From the NCBI GenBank assembly GCA_905211675.1, contig CAJMBP010000014.1, forward strand, positions 1-27,802: a stretch of 27,802 nucleotides of DNA, written 5' to 3'. The stretch's first letter is position 1, and every line of letters begins with the position of its first letter. Position numbers and translations under genes: made by a program. The notes under the pieces were generated by a model that worked only from the letters and a program-made list of their open reading frames with translations, did no database searches and was not told the DNA's origin. The stretch comes from an uncultured Oscillospiraceae bacterium. Lineage in GTDB: Bacteria; Bacillota; Clostridia; Oscillospirales; Acutalibacteraceae. Below, piece by piece: positions 14,958-22,609 of this stretch.

Positions 14958-16034
14958 ATGACTGACTTTGAAAGATATGTAAAAATCGAAGGCTTTTGTA
15001 ACGGCAAACCGTGCGATGATTTTTTATTCCATCTTAAACAGTATCACCCGGGAATTCCCGATTATGCCGTTAAATATGATTATTTTATAACCTTCAAGAG
15101 CAACAAAATACCTATGGAGCAATATGATTTAGACTTTGATTTACCGCTTGTTTGGATTACCGAAGACCGAATTGTAATTCCCGATGAAATCAGACAAACC
15201 GGAAAAACGCTGACTATAACCGCAACATACAAGCCCATGCCGCAGTATAAATCCACCTTGCAAATTAAGCTTAAAAAGTGGGAAAAAACTCTTGAGGATA
15301 ACTTTGACACATACAACACCGACCTTTGGAGCGGCGTGCCCTACGGCGCTAAAACAAATATGTCTATCACACCCGTTAAAGATAACTATGTCAAAAACGG
15401 TCAGCTTTGTCTTGAATTTTCAAAGCTTGACAAGCCAATAGTAAGGAACGGCGTCGAGTATTGGTACACCGATGCGGGTGTTCGGACTATGGGAAAATTC
15501 TCTCAAAAATACGGTTGTTTTACCGCAAAAATGAAGGTTCCGAGCCTGCGCACCGGCGTATTTACCGCATTTTGGCTAATGCCTGAAGGCAAATACCGTG
15601 AAGAATATTTCTTTAAGCGCACTGATACAGGCGACGATTTTCACGGTTGCAGCGAAATCGATATTATGGAAATTTTCAATCACCCTGACACCATAGGCTC
15701 TGCTCACACCGAGCATTATTGGGAACCCGGTTGGACAGACGATATGGGCAAAACAAAGAGCTCTCTCGGCAAGTTTTATATAATTCCGGGTTTCAAATAC
15801 GGCGAATACCAAGAGTTTTCCTGTGTTTGGGATGAATACGGCCTTTACTACTATGTAAACGGTGAGCTTGCAAAGGCAAACACAGACATCGAGCCTGTAG
15901 AAGACGTAAAGTCGGCTTATATTAAGTTTACCTGCTACATAGGTCCCGAAGGCAGCGGCGCTTGGTACGGCGAAGTAAAAGACAAAGACCTCCCGCAAGA
16001 ATTTATTGTAGACTGGTTAAAGGTTTATAAATAA
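14958..16034 (+). CDS. GH16 family glycoside hydrolase, copy 2, no signal peptide
   Basis: Also exactly 358 residues. It aligns to copy 1 from end to end without a gap; a hand count gives about 64% identity overall, about 71% in the catalytic part (111-358) and 50% in the N-terminal 110. The ExDxxE motif (233-238) and the flanking RTDTGDDFHGC stretch are identical. It starts 17 bases after copy 1 with a GTGAGG site, so it is in the same operon. A tandem duplication followed by divergence, mostly in the N-terminal domain and around residues 51-60, suggests altered substrate binding. Confidence 0.85.
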   Translation: MTDFERYVKIEGFCNGKPCDDFLFHLKQYHPGIPDYAVKYDYFITFKSNKIPMEQYDLDFDLPLVWITEDRIVIPDEIRQTGKTLTITATYKPMPQYKSTLQIKLKKWEKTLEDNFDTYNTDLWSGVPYGAKTNMSITPVKDNYVKNGQLCLEFSKLDKPIVRNGVEYWYTDAGVRTMGKFSQKYGCFTAKMKVPSLRTGVFTAFWLMPEGKYREEYFFKRTDTGDDFHGCSEIDIMEIFNHPDTIGSAHTEHYWEPGWTDDMGKTKSSLGKFYIIPGFKYGEYQEFSCVWDEYGLYYYVNGELAKANTDIEPVEDVKSAYIKFTCYIGPEGSGAWYGEVKDKDLPQEFIVDWLKVYK

Positions 16035-16071
16035 CTTAACCTAAACTTAACATTCAAGAACTTTCAAGCAG

Positions 16072-16109
16072 AAAAGCAGTGAGCGGCACACACGCCGCTT
16101 ACTGCTTTT
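16072..16109. terminator. Bidirectional terminator between GH16 and spoIVB
   Basis: Bases 16072-16087 pair with 16094-16109 over 16 positions with one G-U wobble and a six-base loop (ACACAC). Runs of four A's and four T's flank the stem, so it can end both convergent transcripts. Confidence 0.85.
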
Positions 16110-16111
16110 AA

Positions 16112-17344
16112 TTATGATGCATCTTTTAATTGCCGTTCGGCGACAGACTCTGCTGTTTCGAGCATATTCTCGGCATAAATTCCGTAGCCCGTAAGGCTGT
16201 CTTTTACAAGCACATGCGTAAGCGCCCCTATAAGCTTGCCATCCTGCAAAATCGGACTGCCGCTCATGCCCTGCACAATTCCGCCCGTATTTTCAATAAG
16301 CTCGGGGTCGGTCACGGTCACAATCAAATTTTGTGTGTTTGAGCGGTTGGAATTGCTTTTTTTAACGGTACACGAATAAAGCTTGGGTGTGTCGCCGCTT
16401 ACGGTGCAAAGTATCTGTGCGTCACCGTCATAAACCTCCTGCTTTAAGGCAATCTCGGTAAGATTGGGCGTCGATATTTTTTGCTTCGCAAAGCCGTACA
16501 CACCGTTTTCGCAATTAAGTTGAATATCTGCAATACTATCATAGGTAAATTTTCCCTTTAAAGCACCCGGATTACCCGCGCTTCCCTTTTCTACCGATAA
16601 AATACTGGCACCCACAAGCTCGCCTTTATCAACATCAAGCAGGGTTTCTGTATCGGAATCGCATATTCCGTGACCGAGACCGCAAATAATACCGTTTGCG
16701 GGGCTGTAAAAGGTTAGTGTTCCTACACCTGCCGAGCTGTCGCGCACCCATATGCCGATTCTATAGGTGCCTGCGCTGCTGTCAAAAATCGGTATAACAT
16801 TAAATCTCATGGTTTTGCCCGCTCTTAAAACCTCAACAGACAAAGAATCACCGTTGCTTTCCGTAACCTTTTGCGAAAGCTCTTCATTGCAGCTTATCTT
16901 TTGTCCGTTTACGGTTTTTATATAATCGCCGATTTTAATACCCGCACTGATCGCGGGGTTAATATTACCGCTTGGCGTGTTGACATCTGTTGCCTCTATT
17001 ACAAGCACCCCGTCGGTATATATTTTCATACCGAACGGATTACCCAGCACCGCCACATGCATGCTGTCAACAACCTCTACATTTGCCGTCGAAAACGGTA
17101 TTACCCCGAAAATTTTTAAATCAACCTTAAAACTGTCTCCCACCGAATGATTTTGATTGCTTTGTGACATTTTCACGCCGTTATATACAGCGGTTACGGG
17201 TATTAAGCTGTCTATTTGCAACTCACCGCCGCGGTTCACCTTATAATTTTTTTCCACCGTATTACTCATCAAATAAACCGAAGTAAAAATGATGCTGCAA
17301 AAAACAAAAAACATACAAAATACAAATTTAACAAATTTTTTCAT
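16112..17344 (-). CDS. spoIVB: SpoIVB sporulation signalling peptidase (S55)
   Basis: In endospore formers SpoIVB is secreted from the forespore and triggers sigma-K activation. The 410-residue protein has an N-terminal membrane anchor (about 5-26), a PDZ domain (about 95-185) and an S55 peptidase domain with GLGHGICD (His225), an Asp at 346 and GMSGSPI (Ser361). The Asp-to-Ser spacing of 15 matches the Bacillus enzyme. GGAAGTG precedes the ATG. It is a single gene here, not beside spo0A as in many relatives. No sigma-F/G promoter was recognised with confidence upstream. Confidence 0.93.
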   Translation of the reverse strand: MKKFVKFVFCMFFVFCSIIFTSVYLMSNTVEKNYKVNRGGELQIDSLIPVTAVYNGVKMSQSNQNHSVGDSFKVDLKIFGVIPFSTANVEVVDSMHVAVLGNPFGMKIYTDGVLVIEATDVNTPSGNINPAISAGIKIGDYIKTVNGQKISCNEELSQKVTESNGDSLSVEVLRAGKTMRFNVIPIFDSSAGTYRIGIWVRDSSAGVGTLTFYSPANGIICGLGHGICDSDTETLLDVDKGELVGASILSVEKGSAGNPGALKGKFTYDSIADIQLNCENGVYGFAKQKISTPNLTEIALKQEVYDGDAQILCTVSGDTPKLYSCTVKKSNSNRSNTQNLIVTVTDPELIENTGGIVQGMSGSPILQDGKLIGALTHVLVKDSLTGYGIYAENMLETAESVAERQLKDAS

Positions 17345-17410
17345 ATAATCACTTCCAATCTGTTTTTAATTTTCCCAAAACAGATAAATTTTAATAAAGG
17401 AAATTTTTTA

Positions 17411-17455
17411 AAAATAAAAAAGACATAAGCAAAGCAATTAAGCTCTGCTTATGTC
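17411..17455 (-). terminator. Terminator of the response regulator-kinase-HtrA operon
   Basis: GACATAAGCA (17422-17431) pairs with TGCTTATGTC (17446-17455). On the minus strand it is followed by a long T-tract (complement of 17411-17421), 20 bases after the protease stop codon. Confidence 0.8.
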
Positions 17456-17474
17456 CCCTGCGATTTTCTGTTTA

Positions 17475-18860
17475 TTATTCTCCGAACGGAAAATTAAACG
17501 ATCCGCCCGACGAATTACCCTGCTGCGGCTGCTCATCACGCTCACTGTTAATTGTTGACGAATAACTCGAATCGCTTCTGTTTGCTTTAAGCTTTACATC
17601 AAAATCAACCGTGTTTCCGTTGTTTTTAAGTACAGTCAGCGAAATAGTATCGCCCGCCTTGCAGTCATCTATTACATCAAGAATAATATCATCATTTGTG
17701 ATTTCCATACCGTTTACATGTGTGATAATATCTCCCTCAACGATTTTTCCGTAAATATCACTGTCCTCGCCTACCGATACAACCAAAAGACCTACCGCGG
17801 CATATTTTTTCATCTCGGCAGTAACCGAATTGATTTCGGTATAGGTAATTCCGAGTTTAGCACGGTCGGTCACCTTTCCGTCTGAAATAAGCTGCTCTAC
17901 AACCCTTTTCATTGTTGTAGTAGGAATAGCAAAGCCTACCGCGTCATATTCTACACCCGCAAGCTTTGAAGATGTAATTCCAACAACCTGACCGTACATA
18001 TTAACAAGCGCGCCGCCCGACGAACCGGGATTTATTGCACTGTCGGTTTGAATAAGTCTTGAAGTATAGCTTGAGGTTGTTTTAACACGGCGTTTTGTAA
18101 GTGAAATCATACCGCCGGTAATTGAGGTAAAATCAGTGGCATCGTTCGGCCTGCCCATTGCAACTACCGACTCGCCGTTTATAAGCTCGTTTGAGTTGCC
18201 GAAATCGGCAGCCTGTAGATTTTTGGCATCAATTTTTAAAACTGCCAAGTCACTTACCGAATCTCCTGCAACATAAGTTGCGTTGTACTCGGTTCCGTCA
18301 TACATAAACACCTTAAACTCCGGTGCTCCTATTTCCGAATATATATGGTCGTTTGTAACTATATATCCATCCTTTGAATAAATAACACCCGAAGCGTCGC
18401 TTGCCTCGCCTGCCGCGTTATACACCCTGATACCTACAATAGATTTGTTAACTATTTCATAAATCTGAGCAGGTGTATTTGGGTCGGTATTATTCGGTTT
18501 AGCGCTTAAATCAACATTGACTGCATTACCGATGTAACTGTTTTTTACGCTGCTTCTGCCGAAAAAGTAACCCGCCGTGCATGTTCCGGTAAGCAGTAAC
18601 ACCGCCGCAATAACAACACAAAACGCCTTTAAACCCTTGCTCATCGGCTTATAATCTTCAATTGGTTTAACGGGCGTATAATCAACCTTTCCCCACATTG
18701 AAGAAGCGTCGTCGGAAAAATCTTCCGCACCGCTACTGTCTTTTTCGTTTTGGGTATCAATGCCTTCGGGTGCGTCGGAATTTTGAGTTGTCGCCTTCTC
18801 TTGCGTTTGTTCTGCACCGTTATCGTCTTTTAAATTAAAATCCTTATTAAATTCATCCAT
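17475..18860 (-). CDS. HtrA-like membrane-anchored serine protease
   Basis: A 461-residue quality-control protease acting outside the membrane. It has a long acidic, Gln/Asp-rich cytoplasmic N-terminus (1-70), a transmembrane helix (about 79-99) and a trypsin-like domain with His172 (VTNDHIY), Asp204 (DLAVLKI) and Ser281 (NPGSSGGALVN). A PDZ domain follows near 335-425, then a Ser/Gln/Gly-rich tail. AGGAG precedes the ATG. It begins 13 bases after the histidine kinase stop, making it the third gene of a stress-response operon, like CssRS-HtrA in Bacillus but here physically linked. Confidence 0.92.
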   Translation of the reverse strand: MDEFNKDFNLKDDNGAEQTQEKATTQNSDAPEGIDTQNEKDSSGAEDFSDDASSMWGKVDYTPVKPIEDYKPMSKGLKAFCVVIAAVLLLTGTCTAGYFFGRSSVKNSYIGNAVNVDLSAKPNNTDPNTPAQIYEIVNKSIVGIRVYNAAGEASDASGVIYSKDGYIVTNDHIYSEIGAPEFKVFMYDGTEYNATYVAGDSVSDLAVLKIDAKNLQAADFGNSNELINGESVVAMGRPNDATDFTSITGGMISLTKRRVKTTSSYTSRLIQTDSAINPGSSGGALVNMYGQVVGITSSKLAGVEYDAVGFAIPTTTMKRVVEQLISDGKVTDRAKLGITYTEINSVTAEMKKYAAVGLLVVSVGEDSDIYGKIVEGDIITHVNGMEITNDDIILDVIDDCKAGDTISLTVLKNNGNTVDFDVKLKANRSDSSYSSTINSERDEQPQQGNSSGGSFNFPFGE

Positions 18861-18873
18861 TTGTAAGTAACTC

Positions 18874-20307
18874 CTATCTGTTTATCGGTAATGTAAATTC
18901 AAATGCAGTAAACTGATTTTCAATACTTGAAACCGAAATAGTGCCGCCGTGATTTTTAATTATCGTTTTAACAATATAAAGCCCGAGTCCCGTGCTTTCC
19001 TTGTTTGTCGAACGCGATTTGTCAACCTTATAAAATCTTTCAAACACATAAGGCAATTCGCTTTGCGGTATTCCTCGACCCGTATTTTCAATTCTGAAGG
19101 TCACATTTTTTGAGTCGTATTTTGATGCAAATTTAATACTGCCGCCGTCATTTGAAAATTTAACAGCATTATCAACAAGGTTATATACAACCCTGTGAAT
19201 CAAATCCTTATCGGCATTTACCGTAATATCCGGCAGGGTGTCAAGCCCCTCGATGTTCAGGTGCTTTTTATCTATTCTTTGCTCTTGGGCTATCACAATA
19301 CTCAAAACCTGTTCTTTAAAGTTGAACGGTTCGGAATTTAAAACAAATTCATTTGATTCAAGCCTTGATACGCTGAGCATCGACTCAACCATGCGCGAAA
19401 GTCGCTTAACCTCATCATGAACAATCTGCAAATAATAATTCTGTTTGTCGGGCGGTATCGTGCCGTCCATTATACCGTCGATAAAACCGCCTATTGTGGT
19501 CATCGGTGTTTTAAGCTCGTGAGACACATTTGCAATAAAGCTTTTTCTTACATCTTCAAGTCGTGCAAGCGAATTTGTCATTTGATTAAACGAAACCGCA
19601 AGCTGACCTATTTCATCATCACGGGTTACGGGTATTCTGCGAGAAAAATCTCCTTTAGCCATAGCCTTTGCCGCTTCAGACATAAGCTTTAGAGGCTTTG
19701 TAAGCCGATATGTCATTACCGACATTGCAATAAAAGTAAATAACAGCGGTATTATAACCGAAATAACATAAATTTGGGCTACCTTTTTTATAAAATCGGT
19801 AACTTCCGAAATAGAGTCGGTTGTAACCACATAACCGACATCGGTTTCGTCGCCGTATTTGAGCTTAACCGCATATGCGTAATGAGGGTTGCTGTAAATT
19901 CCGAGTTTGCTTATAGTTCTTCCGTCGCCCGACATCATCGAAGATATAGTGTTAATATCAATCTGCATGCCTGTATGCTCACATTTGCCGTCCGCGCTCC
20001 AGCTGTCACAGCTGCAAATCGTGATAACACCGTTTTTATCGGTTATAAATATATCAAAATCCGAAACATTCGATAAATTTTGCATTATATAGTACAAAGA
20101 AAATTTATCGTAATTTTGCTCGTTGTCCTGCGCTATATATTCGACAAAATCAGAAACCGTTTCACATGACCTTTGCAAAGAATTATACTTTTCTTTAGCA
20201 AAATAATTATTGAATACAAATGTAAGAATAACAAGCACTGAAGAAAGTGTCAGCAACACAATCAAAGCAATAGCACCTATTTGCTTTTTAAACAGTTTTT
20301 GTCGCAT
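18874..20307 (-). CDS. Sensor histidine kinase with Cys-containing extracellular domain
   Basis: A 477-residue two-component sensor. Transmembrane helices lie at about 10-33 and 178-200 and enclose a ~145-residue extracellular sensor. Then come a HAMP domain (about 200-252), a HisKA dimerisation domain with phospho-acceptor His263 (NVSHELKTPMTT) and a HATPase domain (Asn box near NLVDNAVKF, GRGIPQ, GLGLYIVKTII). It starts 3 bases after the response regulator stop codon. The sensor contains CSC (98-100) and CEH (109-111), which could bind metal or form disulfides. It is probably an envelope-stress sensor that controls the downstream protease. Confidence 0.93.
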   Translation of the reverse strand: MRQKLFKKQIGAIALIVLLTLSSVLVILTFVFNNYFAKEKYNSLQRSCETVSDFVEYIAQDNEQNYDKFSLYYIMQNLSNVSDFDIFITDKNGVITICSCDSWSADGKCEHTGMQIDINTISSMMSGDGRTISKLGIYSNPHYAYAVKLKYGDETDVGYVVTTDSISEVTDFIKKVAQIYVISVIIPLLFTFIAMSVMTYRLTKPLKLMSEAAKAMAKGDFSRRIPVTRDDEIGQLAVSFNQMTNSLARLEDVRKSFIANVSHELKTPMTTIGGFIDGIMDGTIPPDKQNYYLQIVHDEVKRLSRMVESMLSVSRLESNEFVLNSEPFNFKEQVLSIVIAQEQRIDKKHLNIEGLDTLPDITVNADKDLIHRVVYNLVDNAVKFSNDGGSIKFASKYDSKNVTFRIENTGRGIPQSELPYVFERFYKVDKSRSTNKESTGLGLYIVKTIIKNHGGTISVSSIENQFTAFEFTLPINR

Positions 20308-20310
20308 AGC

Positions 20311-21000
20311 TTATTTTACCTCAAATTTATAACCTACGCCCCACACGGTTTTAAGCGACCACTTGTCAGATACTCCCTCAAGCTTTTCACGCAATCTTTT
20401 TACATGAACATCAACGGTACGCGAATCACCGTAATAATCGAAGCCCCAAACCTCGTCAAGCAGCTGATCGCGTGTATAAACGCGGTTCGGATTGCTCGCA
20501 AGATGATATATAAGCTCAAGCTCCTTAGGCGGCGTATCGATTGACTTTCCGTCAACTACCAACTCATAGTTGGTAATATTTATACGAAGCTTGTCATATC
20601 TAACCTCTTTTACGGCGTCGTTTTTCTCATTTTCATTACTGCGCCTAAGCACCGCCTTCATTCGGGCAACTACCTCTTTTGTATCAAATGGCTTGGTAAC
20701 ATAATCGTCTGCACCCAGTTCTAACCCCAAAACCTTGTCAAAGGTTTCGCCCTTTGCAGTAAGCATAATAATAGGCACATTCGAAGTCTTTCTTATTTCT
20801 CTGCATACCTGCCAGCCGTCAAGAACGGGCAACATTATGTCGAGCAAAATAAGATCGGGATTATGTATTTGCGCAAGCTGCAATGCCTGTCCGCCGTCGT
20901 TGGCAACAACGGTTTCAAATCCGTCTTTTTCAAGATACAACCGCAAAAGCTCGCAAATATTCTGATCGTCATCAACAACAAGTATTTTTTTATTTTCCAT
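20311..21000 (-). CDS. OmpR/PhoB-family response regulator
   Basis: A 229-residue regulator. The receiver domain has the acidic pocket Asp10-Asp12, phospho-acceptor Asp54 (LILLDIMLP) and Lys103 (VTKP). The C-terminal winged helix ends with the typical RTVDVHVKRLREKLE and VWGVGYKFEV segments. The frame is open to 21060, but GGAGGG lies eight bases before the ATG at 21000. It is the first gene of the operon with the kinase and HtrA. Confidence 0.94.
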   Translation of the reverse strand: MENKKILVVDDDQNICELLRLYLEKDGFETVVANDGGQALQLAQIHNPDLILLDIMLPVLDGWQVCREIRKTSNVPIIMLTAKGETFDKVLGLELGADDYVTKPFDTKEVVARMKAVLRRSNENEKNDAVKEVRYDKLRINITNYELVVDGKSIDTPPKELELIYHLASNPNRVYTRDQLLDEVWGFDYYGDSRTVDVHVKRLREKLEGVSDKWSLKTVWGVGYKFEVK

Positions 21001-21043
21001 AAAACTCTCCCTCCGAAACAAAAAAGGCAAAATCAATCTGCTG

Positions 21044-21071
21044 ATTATATAATAAAACAATAATCTGTCAA
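21044..21071 (-). promoter_or_regulatory. Consensus promoter of the response regulator operon
   Basis: Minus strand TTGACA (21071-21066), 16-base spacer, TATAAT (21049-21044). Both boxes match the vegetative sigma consensus fully, implying constitutive basal expression. Confidence 0.8.
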
Positions 21072-21140
21072 TTGTATGAAGAAAATGTTAATTATTAGTT
21101 ACCGATACATTATAATAAAATGTATATTTTCACAAAGAAA

Positions 21141-21169
21141 TTGCCACACTTAATAATAAAGTGTGGCAA
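21141..21169 (-). terminator. Terminator after the zinc-ribbon gene
   Basis: TTGCCACACTT (21141-21151) pairs with AAGTGTGGCAA (21159-21169) around a seven-base loop. The minus-strand tail is TTTCTTTG, just past the stop codon at 21180. Confidence 0.75.
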
Positions 21170-21179
21170 AAGAATTTAA

Positions 21180-21482
21180 TTATTCGGCCTCTGTTTCTGT
21201 CGGTGCTTCTTCTTCCTTCATTTTTGCAAAGCATTCACTGCAATAAACCGGACGGTCATCACGCGGAACAAAAGGTACACGCGCTACGCCGCCGCATGCC
21301 GCACATACAGCTTCGTGCATTTCACGGGGAGCCCTTCCTGCATTCTTGCGCTTATCGCGGCAGGGTTTGCATCTCTGCGGTTCGTTCTCGAAACCTTTCT
21401 CTGCATAAAATTCCTGTTCTCTTGCAGAAAATACGAACTCTTCTCCGCATTCTTTGCAAACTAGGGTCTTGTCTTCAAACAT
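21180..21482 (-). CDS. Zinc-ribbon protein with multiple CxxC motifs
   Basis: A 100-residue protein with CKEC (zinc-ribbon, about residues 10-13), CKPC, CAAC and CSEC pairs, so probably two zinc sites. The first half resembles the probable zinc-ribbon domain (zf-trcl-like) and the second the CxxC-x17-CxxC family, with an acidic Glu/Thr tail. The frame runs through the tRNA-like segment to 21605, but GTGAGGT precedes the ATG at 21482. It probably binds nucleic acid or acts as a small chaperone-type adaptor; no function is established. Confidence 0.75.
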   Translation of the reverse strand: MFEDKTLVCKECGEEFVFSAREQEFYAEKGFENEPQRCKPCRDKRKNAGRAPREMHEAVCAACGGVARVPFVPRDDRPVYCSECFAKMKEEEAPTETEAE

Positions 21483-21509
21483 TTTTTTTACCTCACTTGA
21501 TTTGGTTAT

Positions 21510-21578
21510 TCGCCCCGGACGGAATCGCACCGACATCTTTGTTTTAAACAACGCTTTGCTTATTAAACTACTTGGGCA
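21510..21578 (-). tRNA. Degenerate tRNA-like sequence (possible tRNA pseudogene)
   Basis: A cloverleaf can be traced on the minus strand. A T-arm at 21534-21518 has loop TGCGATT and a stem with one U-U mismatch. An anticodon arm at 21553-21537 has loop TTTAAAA (anticodon position UAA) and one G-A mismatch. The acceptor arm is 21578-21572 with 21517-21511 (five of seven paired, one by wobble), discriminator A at 21510. The D-loop has AA where GG is expected and the variable loop is only two bases. No CCA is encoded. This looks like an eroded tRNA or a tRNA mimic, not a normal tRNA-Leu, which would have a long variable arm. Confidence 0.35.
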
Positions 21579-21606
21579 TATATAAACGGCAAATTGCCGT
21601 TTCAAA

Positions 21607-22176
21607 CTATTTTTTAATTTTTGAGCGAATACGCTTTAAAGCATTATCAACCGACTTTGCCGAAACGCCCAAAACCTCGGAAATTTCGGCGTATGTTTTT
21701 CCGGTTAAAAACTCACATAAAACCTGATATTCGAAATCAGACAGTTCATTTTTAATTGTATGTTCTAAATCGTTAAAACTTTCTTTTTCAATAAAAATAC
21801 TTTCGGGATTATTCAAATCGGGCAACTCGACATCATCAATCGGAAAAATCAAACCGTCGGGAATGTGCTTTTGCGAACCAGCCACACGGGATACCGACGA
21901 GGTAATAGCCCTGTTTATGCAAAGCGTTACAAATGTTTTAAAAGAGGCCTTGCTGCCGTCAAACGCTTTTACCGCCGAAAAAATCGCAAGCACACCCTCC
22001 TGAATAAAATCTTCGGTGTCATAACCGCCTGCCTTATAGCGTGAAGCAACACTTATAACATAAGGCATATATCGATTTATTAGGGGCTGTAAATAGGCAT
22101 ATTCCCCGTTATTTATGTAATTAACGAGGTCACTGTCGGATATTTTTGTTACTTCTTCGGTACTGTCTTGTTGCAT
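21607..22176 (-). CDS. sigH: SigH-type (Spo0H-like) RNA polymerase sigma factor
   Basis: A 189-residue sigma-70 family protein with region 2 (about 30-100; DTEDFIQEGVLAIFSAVKAFD) and region 4 (about 140-187; LTGKTYAEISEVLGVSAKSVDNAL). The middle SQKHIPDG and the region 4 NALKRIRSKI end match SigH, the sigma factor for transition-state and early sporulation genes. GTGGAG lies six bases before the ATG at 22176, chosen over an ATG at 22218. No anti-sigma gene is nearby. The gene is followed by the tRNA-like segment and the zinc-ribbon gene. Confidence 0.75.
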   Translation of the reverse strand: MQQDSTEEVTKISDSDLVNYINNGEYAYLQPLINRYMPYVISVASRYKAGGYDTEDFIQEGVLAIFSAVKAFDGSKASFKTFVTLCINRAITSSVSRVAGSQKHIPDGLIFPIDDVELPDLNNPESIFIEKESFNDLEHTIKNELSDFEYQVLCEFLTGKTYAEISEVLGVSAKSVDNALKRIRSKIKK

Positions 22177-22206
22177 TAAATCTCCACAAAAACTTTTATT
22201 GTTACA

Positions 22207-22235
22207 ATGATACATCATTTATTAAAAAATGTCAA
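22207..22235 (-). promoter_or_regulatory. Promoter of the sigH-like gene
   Basis: Minus strand TTGACA (22235-22230), 17-base spacer, TATCAT (22212-22207), 30 bases before the ATG. Confidence 0.75.
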
Positions 22236-22281
22236 GTATTTTTATTGATTTTGACAAAATAAAATACAAAGATATAAAATA

Positions 22282-22318
22282 ATGCAACCGAAACATAAAA
22301 ATTATAAAACGGTTGCAT
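22282..22318. terminator. Terminator of the amino-acid ABC transporter-yerC operon
   Basis: ATGCAACCG (22282-22290) pairs with CGGTTGCAT (22310-22318), with a 19-base AT loop. The tail in the minus direction is TATTTTATA. It separates the yerC-like gene from sigH. Confidence 0.65.
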
Positions 22319-22330
22319 TTTGCTTAATAA

Positions 22331-22597
22331 TTATCTTAAAAATCTGCTATATCCTTTGCCGTACTGCACACAACGCGAAACTCGGCTGAGTGTTGCCGAC
22401 GAAATATCACATTCCTCCATAACCTGATTATAGGTTTTTCCCTGCAACAGTAAGTCGGCGGCCTTTACGCGTTGAGCCATCTGTTCGAGCTCTTTTGCCG
22501 TACACAAATCTTCAAACAAATCGGCACAGTCATCTGCGCTTTTTAAAGACAAAATCAGTGTATATAGCTGTTCAGTAGCCTCGTTATATTTTTTCAT
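22331..22597 (-). CDS. YerC/YecD family TrpR-like regulator
   Basis: An 88-residue all-helical protein with the TrpR-fold pattern: a central helix (AKELEQMAQRVKAADLLLQGKTYNQVMEECDISSATLSRVSR) containing the DNA-binding helix-turn-helix, and the C-terminal GKGYSRFL typical of YerC. AAAGGCGGTG precedes the ATG. It begins 12 bases after the ABC ATPase stop, so it is the last gene of the transporter operon, which may mean it controls amino-acid uptake or biosynthesis. The target is unknown. Confidence 0.85.
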   Translation of the reverse strand: MKKYNEATEQLYTLILSLKSADDCADLFEDLCTAKELEQMAQRVKAADLLLQGKTYNQVMEECDISSATLSRVSRCVQYGKGYSRFLR

Positions 22598-22609
22598 AAC
22601 GCACCGCCT

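Noticed and set aside
21510..21578. A functional tRNA-Leu(UAA)
   Set aside because: No long variable arm, mismatches in every stem and no D-loop GG; recorded only as tRNA-like.
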